A DNA stretch of 64,000 nt. Source: Phycomyces blakesleeanus NRRL 1555(-). Its lineage: Eukaryota > Mucoromycota > Mucoromycetes > Mucorales > Phycomycetaceae. Both the position numbers and the translations under genes were made by a program. Positions 23,418 through 34,641 of the stretch are shown in pieces (the first letter of the stretch is position 1; the number at the start of each line of letters is the position of its first letter). The stretch spans positions 682,001 to 746,000 of the forward strand of contig NW_017265146.1 of assembly GCF_001638985.1 (NCBI RefSeq). Direction: 5' to 3'. The notes below the pieces were generated by a model, which was not told the origin of the DNA, made no database searches, and saw only the letters and a list, made by a program, of their open reading frames with translations.

Positions 23418-24439
23418 TTAGTTCTTGAGGGATCGCTCAATTTCAAACCCTTCCGAAAGTGCCTTTGTGATCACATCAGCCTGTTCTGCAGTAACAGGCA
23501 GTAATGGAAGCCGAACCACACCTCCGTAACCCAACAACCTGTCCATACTGGCCTTGACACCAGGCAGTCCATGCCATCTTGCGAATGCGTCATCAGGCTT
23601 GACAAGTTTCTTTTGCAGCGCCGAAGCCTCCTTTAATTTGCCGCTCTCGTACAATGTCTGCACCTCCACGCATGCTCGTGGCAAAAGGTTTCCAAGCCCA
23701 GGCACAAGACCAACTGCACCCACAGTCAATGCAGGCAAAAAGAAATCTGCAGATCCAGCCAACAAAGCAAATTCTATTTTTTTTTTAAAAATATATATAT
23801 ATATATTAATCAGTCAATCAATCAAAATTATTTATATAAAATATATAAATGACACAATATCAACTTACCATTGGGGTCAGTATGCTCAGCAAGATATCCA
23901 ACCTTGCCAATGTTACCGTCTGTACCCTTTACACCAATGATGTTCTTGTGGTGTGAAAGACGTGTGATTGTCTGGACATCGACATCGACACCTTGACAGA
24001 CACCAGGGTAGTTGTAGATAATGACAGGTATCGGGGACTGGTCTGCAACTCTGGTGTAGAATGCAAACAGTGCATCACTTGTCACATTACCGCGGTAAAA
24101 GGATGGAGGCAAGATTAGCGCACAGGCTGCTCCAGCCGATGCAGCGTCCTTGGCAAGCTCGATGGTTTGGCGTGCAGAGGCTGCACTGGTTCCGGCAATC
24201 AAGGTCAAGTCCGGGTTGTACTTTGCGATCAGTCGCTTGCCCTCCTTGACGAGCGTGATTCTCTCGGCCTCGGACAGGTGGACAGCCTCGCCCATCGATC
24301 CAAGAAAGATTAGACCCGCAATACCGGTGTTGGCAAGGTAGGCAACATGGCGTTCCAGGGCCTCCAGATCAAGGTCTTCATTAGGTTTGAAGAATGTAGG
24401 GATAGGTACATAAACACCGCGCAGTCCTGTCATAGTCAT
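23418..24439 (-). CDS. DapA-family (dihydrodipicolinate synthase-like) aldolase
   Basis: Two exons (24439-23869 and 23773-23418) encode 308 residues, a full-length class I TIM-barrel aldolase of the DHDPS/NAL family. Visible features are GVYVPIPTFF at the N-terminus, FLGSMGEAVHLSEAER (the substrate-carboxylate loop, normally GTTGE), IYNYPG with the catalytic tyrosine, and IIGVKGTDGN with the Schiff-base lysine. In fungi this family includes 4-hydroxy-2-oxoglutarate aldolase-like and 2-keto-3-deoxy-sugar-acid aldolases (such as the L-galactonate pathway enzyme). True lysine-pathway DHDPS is not expected, since fungi make lysine through aminoadipate. The substrate cannot be read from the sequence. 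No targeting presequence is evident. Confidence 0.9.
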
Positions 24440-25890
24440 TTAGATATATAAAGTAGTTATAAGAAGAAGAAGAATAAAAAATAATAATATTAATAATAAT
24501 AAAAGGGAATCTAAAGCAAAGGAATTTTATTTTATTTTTTATACTATCTTTATTGCGATTATCTCCCGGTTCAAATTACCAGATTACCAGACAACCTTAA
24601 TTTCTTTCATCATTTCTCATTTTATCCGTTCGTTTGCCCGCTTCGTTCGTAGAAAATATATCTCTCCTTTTGTCCTTTAGGATATTTTAGTTTATTTTTA
24701 TTCAGGGTGGGAATATTCTACGAATGTGTGGTACCTTCTTCTGTGTGACTCTTACCTGTATTTATCATTATTATATTTTATATTGTAAATTTATATACAC
24801 AAAATAATGATACTAATGATAATATTCTATCAATATTGATCGATTGACATATAATTTATTTTACATGATTAGATTCTGATTGAATATCTGGGGGTGTTCA
24901 ATCCAATAATATCCAATCATTCCAAAATAACAAAAGCAACACCAAAATGCAAATACAATATGAAAGTCTTTTAAGATTCATACACACACATGTATGTATG
25001 TATTGTATGATATAATATGATGTTTGATTTCTCTGTCTAGCTCGATCGAATCAACATCGGCAATAGCTATACTAAAATTCACATAAAATATAAACATATG
25101 AGTATGGTCTATATGTAGTGTGAGTAATGTGCAAATAAAAATATATACAAAAGAGGAAGAAGAAAAAAAAAGGCATTCTGTTGTTTCAATTTTGAACATT
25201 ACATCAAACAATACCATTACCACCACTACTATAAAATCAAAATTCCAAAAATCTGGATTGTGAGTGTAAAAGGTTAAAGGATTTTAATATTACCGTTATT
25301 AAATTAGTTTGTAATTAAATATGTCTTACTAACTTCCCCAAGTACAATCCATATAACTCTCATTTATAAGCTATATTCAAAGACAGGTAATAAACAAGAC
25401 TTCTTTCTTACAAGTATAATTATATAATTATATATATGTATGTGTGTGTGTGCGTACTTGTATTCTGCTTTAAATGAATATTGATTACTGTTACATTTGA
25501 GAATAAGTCTGAAGGATTAAATATAAAGTCCTCCGCTATCCCAGGCAAAAGCATCCACCAATTACTCTATTGTCTAACACACAGGTTTATTATGCATAGA
25601 GGTGATTATATTGTATATAATAATATCATCGCAAAAAGGAATAGATCAATTAATTATAATTCGCAGAATAATAACTCACAAACACCTTTTATTTCTATGG
25701 TAACACTTCATCAGGACTATACATATTTATATAATTTATGATATATGGATTATACCAGAATGGAGGTGTTCTAATCAAGGCTCGGATACAGCTAATTACC
25801 TGACCACAGCCAAACAAACACCAGTAGTAGCTCAGTGTAGGAACCTTGTCAAATGTCGATACCACTTTTTTTTTAAGAAACAGCCCCTAC
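24440..25890. other. AT-rich intergenic at the edge of the accessory block
   Basis: No gene is recognised. Open stretches here are short and composed of A/T-rich codons without family motifs. The region marks the change from dense housekeeping genes to about 18 kb of repeats and relics. Confidence 0.5.
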
Positions 25891-25899
25891 ACAAGCTCT

Positions 25900-26640
25900 C
25901 GCGGATATTTGTTCCTTTACCTTTCCTAAACTTCCTTTTTAAACAACAACAGCAACAACTTCCTCAACTTCAACTCCCAAAACACCCAGAGTCTCTATTG
26001 AGGATCAAAATAAATCTGTTACATAGACCAATGCTCATTTTGATTAGGCCAATAACATTTGGACTGACGAGAAAAGATTCCGACTTGTTGGTTATAATGG
26101 GCGCAAGAGTGTTTTCCATAAGAACAGCACTGGTCTAGACATATATTTTATCTCCCAAGTCATGAAGTTTGGAGGTTGTTTCTTTTATATGTTTCGGAAC
26201 ACTTCTTCAGCTAGGGTGCCAGAGCTTTAAAAGTCATAAAGGGACAAGTTAATGGCAAGAAATATATTGAAGTATTAAAACAGACATATCCTTTTTCCCT
26301 ATCACTCTAGCTCCCAGAACAAAACTGGCTGGAGCGATTTGACATTCCATGAAGACAATGCTAAGACACATACAAACAAAGTAGCTATAGAATGGAAAAA
26401 GCAACATACACTCGAATATTTTTCTGACTGGAATCCTCAAAACCCAGATCCTAATCCCATTAAGAGCCTTTAGGACTATGTTAACAAGATAACTCGGTCA
26501 AAAAATTGACAGCCTGTATAGCTTGAGGTATCTTTATGCTGCTCTTGAGAAGAAATAGGAGCACATTGCTCAAAAATATTTGAATAGTTTTATTTCAAGT
26601 ACGCTACCAAAGATGCCAGGCAATAATTGACGCGGAAGGC
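25900..26640 (+). pseudogene. Tc1/mariner transposase relic
   Basis: Reading plus-strand frames piecewise gives NIWTDEKRFRLVGYNGRKSV (first catalytic Asp region), FHEDNAKTHT (second Asp region) and DWNPQNPDPNPIKSL (the usual SPDLNPIENLW block). The order and spacing are those of a DDE Tc1/mariner transposase. It is dead: there are several stops and frame changes, and the third catalytic residue position (normally Glu in IENLW) is Lys. It lies about 1.4 kb left of the first rRNA-like element. No clear terminal inverted repeats were found. Confidence 0.8.
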
Positions 26641-28010
26641 TACCCAGCAGAATGCTAATAAATATCAAATATAATAGCATATTCTAAAAATAGATGTATA
26701 CTACTCTCCATTACTATAAGTTTAGCTGTATAGTGATTTTTTCTGATACTTATTTTTAAAATACAATACAATAGAATAAAAGAAGTACATATTAGCTTGA
26801 AGTTTAGTCAAGTCCGGAAAAGTTGTTATTTTTTTAATAATTAATGTACTCTCACTCATATCGAAAGAAATCTAGAAAAAAATCTCCAATTGACCCAGTA
26901 ATGCTGTAAAGTATACGCCTTTACAGTCAGATTATCCTGTTTATGGTATTGATTTGAGCAGAAAAGTTTACACAGAAAGAAACTTATCAACTCATTTTCG
27001 TTCAAAGCTGTAAGTACTAGTGCAATCAGAGAAATAGACATAGAACAAGACCGTATTTTTGCATGTGTTTTTTTTTGTAATTTTAGAATAAGATATTGGG
27101 TAACTGAAACCAGAGTGTCAAGACAGGAAATAGCAATGATGATACATATTCATACCTTTATTATTAAAAGGCACTTACTTTGATTTCAACTAAGGTAGAT
27201 TTGGGAGAAAGAGAGAAAGGCAGTTCAGACTGGGTCATAATAACAAAAGAATTCTTTTCTAAACAGGATACAAATTCAACTAAAACAGTGGTTTTTCCGA
27301 AACTCACTGAAGGATATTTTGAGTATATGTATGTATGTATGTATGTACGTGAAGTGGTAAAAGAAAGAACACGGACATTATTGAAGAATAATGGTAGCCG
27401 TAAAATACTTATTACACTTTTCTTTTGAAAAGAGAGATTAAAAGAACTTTAATACTAGCTCACTGCGTTGTATGATACAACAATATACGCATATTGTTGT
27501 GCTGAAAAGGCATATTCTAACAGTTATTTTTTCTTTGCTTATGCTTTTGTTATCCCATATACACACCTTATATTTGCTTTTAAGAATAATTCTATAAAGA
27601 ATAAGCTGCATTAGCCAAGAAATGTAAGTGGATTCTATAATAGTAGTATTTTATTCAGTCAGAATTAAGAGAAAACTGTATGCTTGTAGTTTGCAAAAGA
27701 TATTTCATATATATGTAAAGTTTCGTAACTCTAATAAAAAATACATTTGAGAGCTGTTAAAATATCAATTTATTTAATAAGTACATGCTACTGTTATCTA
27801 AGTAGTAATATTTCTTTATGTCTATACCTTTTGAGATGTTCTGTTAAGTGAAAGTAGACAATTTTAGTCGGAAGGTTACAGAGACTTTTTTTATTTGTTT
27901 CGAATATTTTAAAAAGCATGATTGTAAGTAGTGTGAGTATAAGCTATTCAAAGAACGTATTTCCCAAAAGATATATAAAGGTTCTTTAAGGCAATCTAAT
28001 ACCCAAGGCA
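26641..28010. other. AT-rich flank of the first rRNA-like element
   Basis: No gene is seen. From about 27640 the sequence is a diverged match to 36900-37266, the flank of the second element, so the duplication is larger than the near-identical core. Reading frames present are short and not recognisable. Confidence 0.5.
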
Positions 28011-28399
28011 TGTATAAACCAATACCAAGATGTCCATGATAGTAGTATATATATATATATATATAAAAACATATAGCTTTTACTGAAAACATAAAACCCC
28101 ATAAATTTTCATATGAATTTGTTTTGATTTGCCCAAAATAGGCAGTTTACGCCTTCAGTACTGCGCAATCCCCAATTTTTTTCATATAAGAATCGATACA
28201 ATTCCCTATTTCCTGTTTTTCCCCCTCTTCCTCCTGGTTTCCTTTCGGCGGTCCTTGGTTTCCGACACGGTAAGAAAATCACCTTTAAATGCCTATATCT
28301 TCCCATTTGTATAAGGCACATACTGATATGTACCATGGAAACGCACCCTAGGCGCGGTTTCTAGCTAAGTTCCAAAGCCGATGTCCAGTTTAATAGCAG

Positions 28400-29258
28400 G
28401 TAAAGTATTATATACATACACACACACACACACACTTTGACGCGGTCAGTATACTAACTACAGCACAGTGTTTTCTTGTGCATGTTTTTTTTCTGTCCTC
28501 TATGCCCAGCGTCCATTCCACTGTAGCCACGGAGAGGTCCTTCACGTCAAGTTCATGTACCAGGTAAGTAAATACACACACACAGATGCTTTGACACGAT
28601 CACCACACTAACTATGATTTGATGTTTTCTTTCTTTCATCACAGTGTCCAGTGTCCAGTGCCGTTTTGCTTTTAAGCACAAGTACTTTTTTAAACCCTAC
28701 GCAGTTATCTGCTAGGTAAGCAAACACACACACACTTTGACACGATCAATACACTAACTATGATTCGATATTTCTTTTATTTTATCACAGTGTCCAGTGT
28801 CCCGTCCCGTCTTGCTTTTTAGCACAAGTACTTTTCAAGCCTTCCGCTGCTGTTTACTAGGTAAGTAAACGCGTACATACACACATACTTTGACACGATC
28901 AACACGCTAACTATGATTTGATGTTTTCTTTTTTTCTATTGCAGTTTCTAGTTCTGTTTAGCTGTTAACCACCATTCTTTTGATGGTGTCTTCATACCAT
29001 GTATGGTCCACTGAGTGGTAAGTCAATATATACATACTTTGACTCAATTAACATACTCACTTTATACTTTTATATTACTTTATTCTCTTGATAGTGTTCA
29101 AAGTATGCTTATGGAGAGGTGTACCGAGAACCAGCTCAGTATTTTACACCCTTCGCAGTTAACAGCTAGGTAAGTAAACGCGCACACGCGCACACACTTT
29201 GACACAATAAGTATATTAACCTTATACTCGATTTTTATTTATATCTCTACTCTTGGAG
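28400..29258 (+). ncRNA. tandem array of six similar spliceosomal introns and short exons, copy 1
   Basis: Introns (28400-28509, 28564-28644, 28716-28790, 28861-28944, 29018-29094, 29170-29258) begin GTAAGT or GTAAAG, contain CTTTGACACGATCA-like sequence followed by a CTAACTATGAT-type branch site, and mostly end in a T-rich tract and CAG. Exons between them (54-75 nt) are related to each other: two begin TGTCCAGTGTCC and several end in CTAG before GTAAGT. The exons have no common open frame, so this looks like a spliced non-coding transcript made by repeated duplication of one exon-intron unit. The last acceptor (GGAG) is weak. It leads directly into the 5.8S-like segment. Confidence 0.7.
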
Positions 29259-29279
29259 TGGTCACTGAGTACCTCGTAT

Positions 29280-29427
29280 TCTATCGGTCACGATATATCA
29301 AAAGGAATATACGTAAACATTTTCATGCAAAATGTGTATATCATGGTCTTTAACAGTGAGTCTCCGGGCTCTTTTCCAACTCGCTCATTGTAGACGCCTT
29401 ATTTATAAGGCTTGTCTTAATATGAGA
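29280..29427 (+). rRNA. strongly diverged 5.8S rRNA-like segment, copy 1
   Basis: The order and spacing of short motifs follow fungal 5.8S: ATACGTAA, then TGCAAAAT, then ATCATGGTCTTTAAC (usual: ATCATCGAATCTTTGAAC). Next comes a GC-closed hairpin, GCCTTATTTATAAGGC, where the canonical CCCCTTGGTATTCCAGGGG helix sits, and then a TGTC...GAG end. The primary sequence of the hairpin is completely different, yet it still pairs. Only the 3' two thirds is clear; the 5' end is uncertain. Confidence 0.6.
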
Positions 29428-29504
29428 TTATGGTTTTTTTTATTGAACGCACTGCACTCTTTGGCGTCTAGTCATTGAGTTCGCTCAAGGTACCATGGCC
29501 TAAA

Positions 29505-30545
29505 ATTGGTCCGTACTTTGAGCGATTCTACCTGCATTTACTGCAGTGGAAAAGAAACCAAAAGGGATTCCGTCTTGGACTTTATTGTTTGAGATGGAGA
29601 AGCTCCAATGTTTGAACCGGAGTAGTCTTTTGACTGCTCTGGATTGTGAACTAGTGAACTGCTTTTCCAGACATACCAACAAGTCAGTAGCCTTCACTCC
29701 CTGGAAAAGGTTATTGGAGGGTGCAATCCCCTCACCTTGTCTTGAGTTCTTGTCTTTGTGTTAAGTAGCTTCCGATGAGTCGGGTTGTTTTACAAACTCC
29801 CTAATCCTGGTGAAAAGTTTCATCGAAGGCTAAATATACTTATAAAAAACCAACTGAACACAAGTACCGTAAGGGAAAGTAGCTCTTAGTGTAGAGCATA
29901 CTGGACGTTAAAGACCTTCCTGAGCCACTCATATGAAGGCGAAAGCCGGATGAAATCCACGTCAGTTTTTTCTGTGTTGTGCGGCACATAACATGGAGAA
30001 GACTGAGGAACGCAGAGGTAGCTTTATGCTATTTTCTTAGGACGTTGGATATTGGCTCTCCAGATTTTGTCCTTTGGGGCATGTCAAGATTGTCACAGAA
30101 AGGTGCAAGTATAAGGGTGTATCACCTGGATGCGTAGAGTTTTTTAAATTCGTTGAGCACCTGGACGTGAGGTAATACAGGTAGATTCCAGCAGAATCGA
30201 CAGATTACCCAGTACAATCGCCTGTATTTTACTGCTTCCTGTTGAAATGATCCCTGTGCTTTTCAAGTCCCTCATTGCTTAGACTTTGATACTTGTAACC
30301 CACGCTCTGGTAAACAGAACTGGACATGAGGGACGAACCCGAAGCAAAGTTAAGGTGCCTAAGTAAATGCTATGCTGTTCACTTGGGTGTCTCAGACACC
30401 TGTCCCGAGCAGTTTGGCATTAAAGCATTTCACCGATACTTTGCCGTCATGGTAAATTTGATGCCATGCCGAGTAGGCAGGAATGAGGGTTGTTGAGAAG
30501 CTTGGGTGTAAACTTGAGTGGATCGGCCTTCAAGCGCAGGTCTTG
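29505..30545 (+). rRNA. diverged, truncated LSU (25S) rRNA-like segment, copy 1
   Basis: Motifs occur in the order found in nuclear 25S: GTGGAAAAGAAACCAAAAGG (about 29545), GAGTCGGGTTGTTT (29777), GGCTAAATAT, CAAGTACCGTAAGGGAAAG (29861), ACTGAGGAACGCAG, GTTGAAATGATCCCTG (30241), GACTTTGATACTTGTAA (30282), GGTAAACAGAACTGG (30309), AAAGTTAAGGTGCC, GCCGAGTAGGCAGG (30468) and GCGCAGGTCTTG (about 30535). The match then stops, so roughly domains I-II are present and the rest, including the peptidyl-transferase and sarcin-ricin regions, is absent. It cannot be a working LSU. The motifs are cytosolic-type, not mitochondrial. Confidence 0.85.
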
Positions 30546-30812
30546 ACAAAAAAATCTTTATTTTTTTACTTTTGGGATATATCGGATATACTTTAAAAGT
30601 ATATAAATCATTTTTCAATACACTATTCAGTATTGAAATCTTGTCGAGTCTTTTTTTATAACCAAGGTATGTATATGTATATAGACTCGTAGCAATAATG
30701 GCCATCATGGTTATCAGTTTATGAGAAACTAATAGTACAACCTCTTTGTCTTTCTTAGTTTAGTCGGTCTGCTTTCACCTAACAACCTGACACAGTCGGT
30801 TTTCCGCCACAC

Positions 30813-31430
30813 TCATTTGATATATCCATACCTGGTCAACGCGAGTAACAGTCTAACAAGCTTCCAAATATATTCTATCTTAAGTATCTCCTTATTTTTA
30901 CTTACTTCATGACTTGCTCATATCAAATTTCTTTCCATAGTTTTATCTTCCCGTTCTAATTATCACAATTACTCATATTCAATTACCCCAAATATTATTA
31001 TTAAAATTATTAAAGTATCTTAATGACCTGCTATCAATCTATTTCAGAAAAAAATACTATATAATCCTAAATTTTCCTGGTTATTGATCTGAAGAGCACT
31101 GCTATTTGCTGCAAAGGCTACGAGTGCTGATCTGACCACCCCTTTTATTTATTCGTACCTTTTTCTTTTTTTTTTACCAACCCTCACACCACACAAACAA
31201 CATAGCACGTCTCAAACCCATGTCTGAAAATACATAAATTCAAAGATATAATTTTCGAAAAAAAAAGCTAAATTTATCTATAGAAAATAGTGTAGTGACC
31301 CCTTCATAATCCTTCTTCATCTCATGTATGCAATTAGGAATTAACATGCAATTATGAACTGACATGCAATTAGACATTAACATGCAATTAGGAATCGTCA
31401 TTTAATTAGCATTACAAACTTCGACTAGAA
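30813..31430. other. diverged duplicated flank (matches 40379-40975)
   Basis: This sequence aligns by eye with the right flank of the second element at clearly lower identity than the core. It includes three short copies of CATGCAATTAGGAAT-like sequence at about 31324-31405. No gene is seen. Confidence 0.6.
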
Positions 31431-31880
31431 AACTTCTTTATTCTATATGGGTAGTCACTGCCAACTCCTTAAAGATATTTGAAGATTGAACTTTTTTTTT
31501 CACTCTTCCGGCGAGATGTTTTTACGAATTCTCTGTGGACCTATAATCTAGACTGCTGGGTAACCTTAGCATCATTATCAAATTCTGGCTTTTCTTTCAC
31601 CCTTCTGCAAGCTTAAACTTGTGGCAGACAACATTATTTTCTTAGTATATAGACTTGCTTTCATTATTCTCATTGTGAGCTTTCATAGATGAAAGAACTT
31701 TCCTTTTTATTAGCACGCTGAATCTGTCTTCAAACTTCCGGCTGACCCAGATATATCATGTCTTTCTAGATCTTCCTTCTATCGGCTATTTAAACAAATT
31801 GATCAAGTTATAGTCTTAAAAAGAACATTGGCGTTACAGGTGCCACAGAAATCAGTTAAAAGTCATAAAAATTGTATCAA
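31431..31880 (-). pseudogene. Tc1/mariner transposase C-terminal relic
   Basis: The minus strand reads LPSSLDYRSTENS, stop, KHLAGRVKKK, the eroded form of the SPDLNPIENLW..L..RV block near the third catalytic residue of Tc1 transposases. The same end of a Tc1 relic occurs at the matching position beside the second rRNA-like element (40985 onward), so it belongs to the duplicated block. It has stops and frame changes throughout. Confidence 0.6.
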
Positions 31881-33340
31881 TTAATCCTAACATTATTTAT
31901 CAATTTTATTTTCTTTCTTTTTCTCACTTATTTACTATTAACTATCCAAAGAATCATAGTTTATTCTAATATCTAAATAGATTAGTAATATCTTACTAAT
32001 TGTATTATTTTTACTATTTCTTCACATCTATATAAATATTGAAGCATGAAAACTATGAAGGCCATCTTCACTTACCACTTTTATTTTCTTGTCATCTCTC
32101 TTAAGAAAATAAGCAGCCAAATTCCAATATTTGGGCTAATAAATTGCTAGAGGAAATTGATATCTATTATGTTCTTATTTTGACCATTTGGATCACTTAA
32201 TTGCATAAACCAACACAATTTGTCTCAAAAGACAAGTGAAAAAGTGAAAAGGTTAAGAGTCCACAAGAAAGTAATATTGGTCTCCTTGTGAGTGTTATAA
32301 TGAAAGAATACAAAAAAAATTACATGACCTAAATTTTGAGCAACTGACCACCTCAAATCTCATATTTGAGTTCAGTCAAAAAGATCTGGATACACTTCAA
32401 GTGCAAAGTATGTATAGATAGATAATAGAAATATATACATAACTTATTAAAGAAAGCATGCACTACTGGAGAAAAAGAAAAGAATTCACAAAGTTTTGTT
32501 CTGGCTATGAATATAATATATTAAGCTGTAAAAGATGCAAATAATTACAATATCAAATATTGAAACAGTTAGTCTTTTCTTATAATTTAATTTAATGAAT
32601 ACTTTTATATTCTACATTGAGTAATATATTATTCTGATATATAATATATATATGGTTTATTCCTGTTTTATATCTACATATATTATTACTATTATGAGCA
32701 CAAATGACTATCTTCATCGGCTAAATAAATCTTAATAAAATATTGACCCATAAAAAATATATCAAATGTTCTCTCTTTTTAAGATTTTCACTGAACTGAC
32801 TATACACCCTTGTGGAGCTCCATGTCACATATTTTGTTCCTTTATATACTCTGGAGCTAATAAATAATCTTGAGATATACTCTTTGAAGATAAAAGATAT
32901 TATTGGATTCCATTTTTTTATGTGACCAAATTTAATAAGTAAGGGTCTATACATTATGAAGAAAAAGTGGCGATAACTTCAATAGAATACTTACTATGTA
33001 ATATGTACGCGCATTTATATTTGCTGTTAGGAATGACTTTAATTACTTTGATTTCTTTGAATGTAAGTTTGAGTGCGAGTATATCACCTACATATATAAT
33101 ATTACCTAGCTTTTACTACATAATAAAGGAAACTGAAAAAAAAGACATCACTAGGAATATTAATAGCGATACTACTTCTAATATCAATGATAATGATATA
33201 AAGGCCCAACTTATATACATATATACATATAGACAAATAAAATCATTTATTGTTTTTGTAAATGTACTGATGCTTCGCGCCTTTTCGCATTATAAAGAAA
33301 GTAAACTAATAAAGATAAAGAAAAGAGATATAAAGAAAAA
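31881..33340. other. AT-rich, nothing recognised
   Basis: Long A/T-rich sequence. An open frame of 138 codons at 32967-33383 has no family motif and runs into a structured repeat, so I do not call it a gene. Confidence 0.4.
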
Positions 33341-33508
33341 AATAGCACGAAAAAAAACCCCTGTGGGGAAAAACGGCTTATAAGAAAGTAATGGTTATCT
33401 ATAGCTAGACAGAAAACTGTCAGCGTAAAAAAAAAAGAGAAATAGCACGGAAAAAACCCCCTGTGGGGGAAAACGGCTTATAAGAAAATAAAATGTACAG
33501 CTAGCTAT
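33341..33508. repeat. 100-bp-period tandem repeat with a perfect hairpin
   Basis: Two units (about 33341-33410 and 33441-33508) share AATAGCACG, an A-run, a short hairpin, then AACGGCTTATAAGAAA and a later TAGCTA. The hairpin is CCCC-TGT-GGGG in the first unit (33358-33368) and CCCCC-TGT-GGGGG in the second (33457-33469): the outer pair changed on both sides together. Function is unknown. Confidence 0.75.
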
Positions 33509-33539
33509 AAAAAAAGTGAGATGTAAATTAAAGAAAAAA

Positions 33540-34340
33540 AGTAGAGAGGCGCGAATGGACATCAAGGTTTTGAATGGGTTTCACATAGATTCTGACCCGA
33601 GAGAGATATCTTTGGGAGTTCGGCTGATTCTTTTATGAAGCTGGCATATACAGCAATAGTAGTGTTGGTAGACCAAGTATATATTCGGACGGACGGAAAT
33701 TAGGAATATGCACGGCCTACAGTAGCAGTGCTTGCGATGGGATATGAAAATAGATAGCCAGAGGCAGGTTTTTGTATCTATGTGGGTGTGTGCGGGGGGT
33801 GGAAGGGAACACGGCATCATTCGATAATGTGTGATAATCGAAAGAAGAAGCGCAGTGTCTTGTACAAGTAGGCAAACACATTGGTAATATCAAAAGGCAC
33901 ATCGTTGGAAATTGTTCTCCAGTAAAACCTTTGGACAGTAGAAAGAACGTCCTTCAAAACATGATAAGAGTCACTATTTGACGAGAGCGGGAGGAAGGAA
34001 TATTGCGGAAATATAATGTGTCAAGGATTGCGGATGAACTTGTAAGGAAGTCGGTTATACATGCTGTCCATATTATAGTCCACACTTGTGAAAAAAGAGG
34101 CACTCAGCAAGGAAGTGTTCGGAAGTATGATTTGGATAATCATATAGGTTGTATCCAGGAAGCTCAACAAAGATATGGACAAGGACACGAAAGCAGAGAG
34201 TGGCAGTGGGAATGGTTGAGAAATAAAGGAGGAGAGAGATGTAAGAGAGGGTATCATATGTCGTGAATCGCGATAGATAAGGTCAGAGACCAGAAAAACT
34301 TCCGTTAGCAAATTGACAAGCAAAACACAGAGTGACAAGC
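33540..34340 (-). mobile_element. probable LINE 3' relic
   Basis: The minus strand contains EHFLAECLFFH-like sequence (around 34080-34125), resembling the knuckle seen at 461-530. Downstream are hydrophobic blocks (RFYWRTISNDVPFDITNVFA, then IPNFRPSEYILGLP) that recall the tail of the left-hand LINE relic. Frames are broken by stops. GC content is higher than in the surrounding A/T-rich sequence. It is weaker than the first LINE call and could be another degenerate element. Confidence 0.4.
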
Positions 34341-34641
34341 AATGTATATATAGAATAAAAGATAGAGATAAAGTTTTGGAATAAATGTGTGAATACTTTA
34401 GCTTGTCTTAATCAGAGAGAAAAAGATGGATATAGTGATATTGGATCAGACTTACCATACAAACCATTATAAGAAGCAATAGAATTAGAGAGATATTCAA
34501 AGTCTATTGAATGTCTTGCTCGTAATATTTTATTACATTGACGTTATGAAAAAATACATATACAAGATTTCATAAGTGCAGAAGTGGTTAATAAATAAAA
34601 ATAAAGATAATGTATAAAACAACTTATACGTGACTAAAACA

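Larger units (their letters stand above)
28011..30812 (+). repeat. rRNA-like composite element, copy 1
   Basis: This near-identical segment is shared with 37267-40378. From 5' to 3' it holds a unique leader (28011-28399), six intron/exon units (28400-29258), a 5.8S-like segment, an ITS2-like spacer and a 5' LSU-like segment ending near 30545, then about 270 bp of unassigned sequence. Orientation is taken from the rRNA and from the splice signals, which agree. Identity to copy 2 appears close to complete over the 3' two thirds and slightly lower near 28330-28390, judged by eye. Confidence 0.85.

Noticed and set aside
29505..30545. Mitochondrial LSU insertion (NUMT) as the source of the rRNA-like segment
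   Set aside because: A separate 5.8S-like segment precedes it, and the motifs GGTAAACAGAACTGG and GCCGAGTAGGCAGG are of cytosolic LSU type; mitochondrial LSU lacks a separate 5.8S.
28109..30708. Several 60-92 codon open frames on both strands inside the rRNA-like element, repeated in the second copy
   Set aside because: They overlap rRNA-like and intron sequence, have no family motifs, and are conserved only because the whole element is duplicated.
32967..33383. 138-codon open frame
   Set aside because: A/T-driven composition (Ile, Lys, Asn, Tyr), no motif, and it ends in the 100-bp structured repeat.
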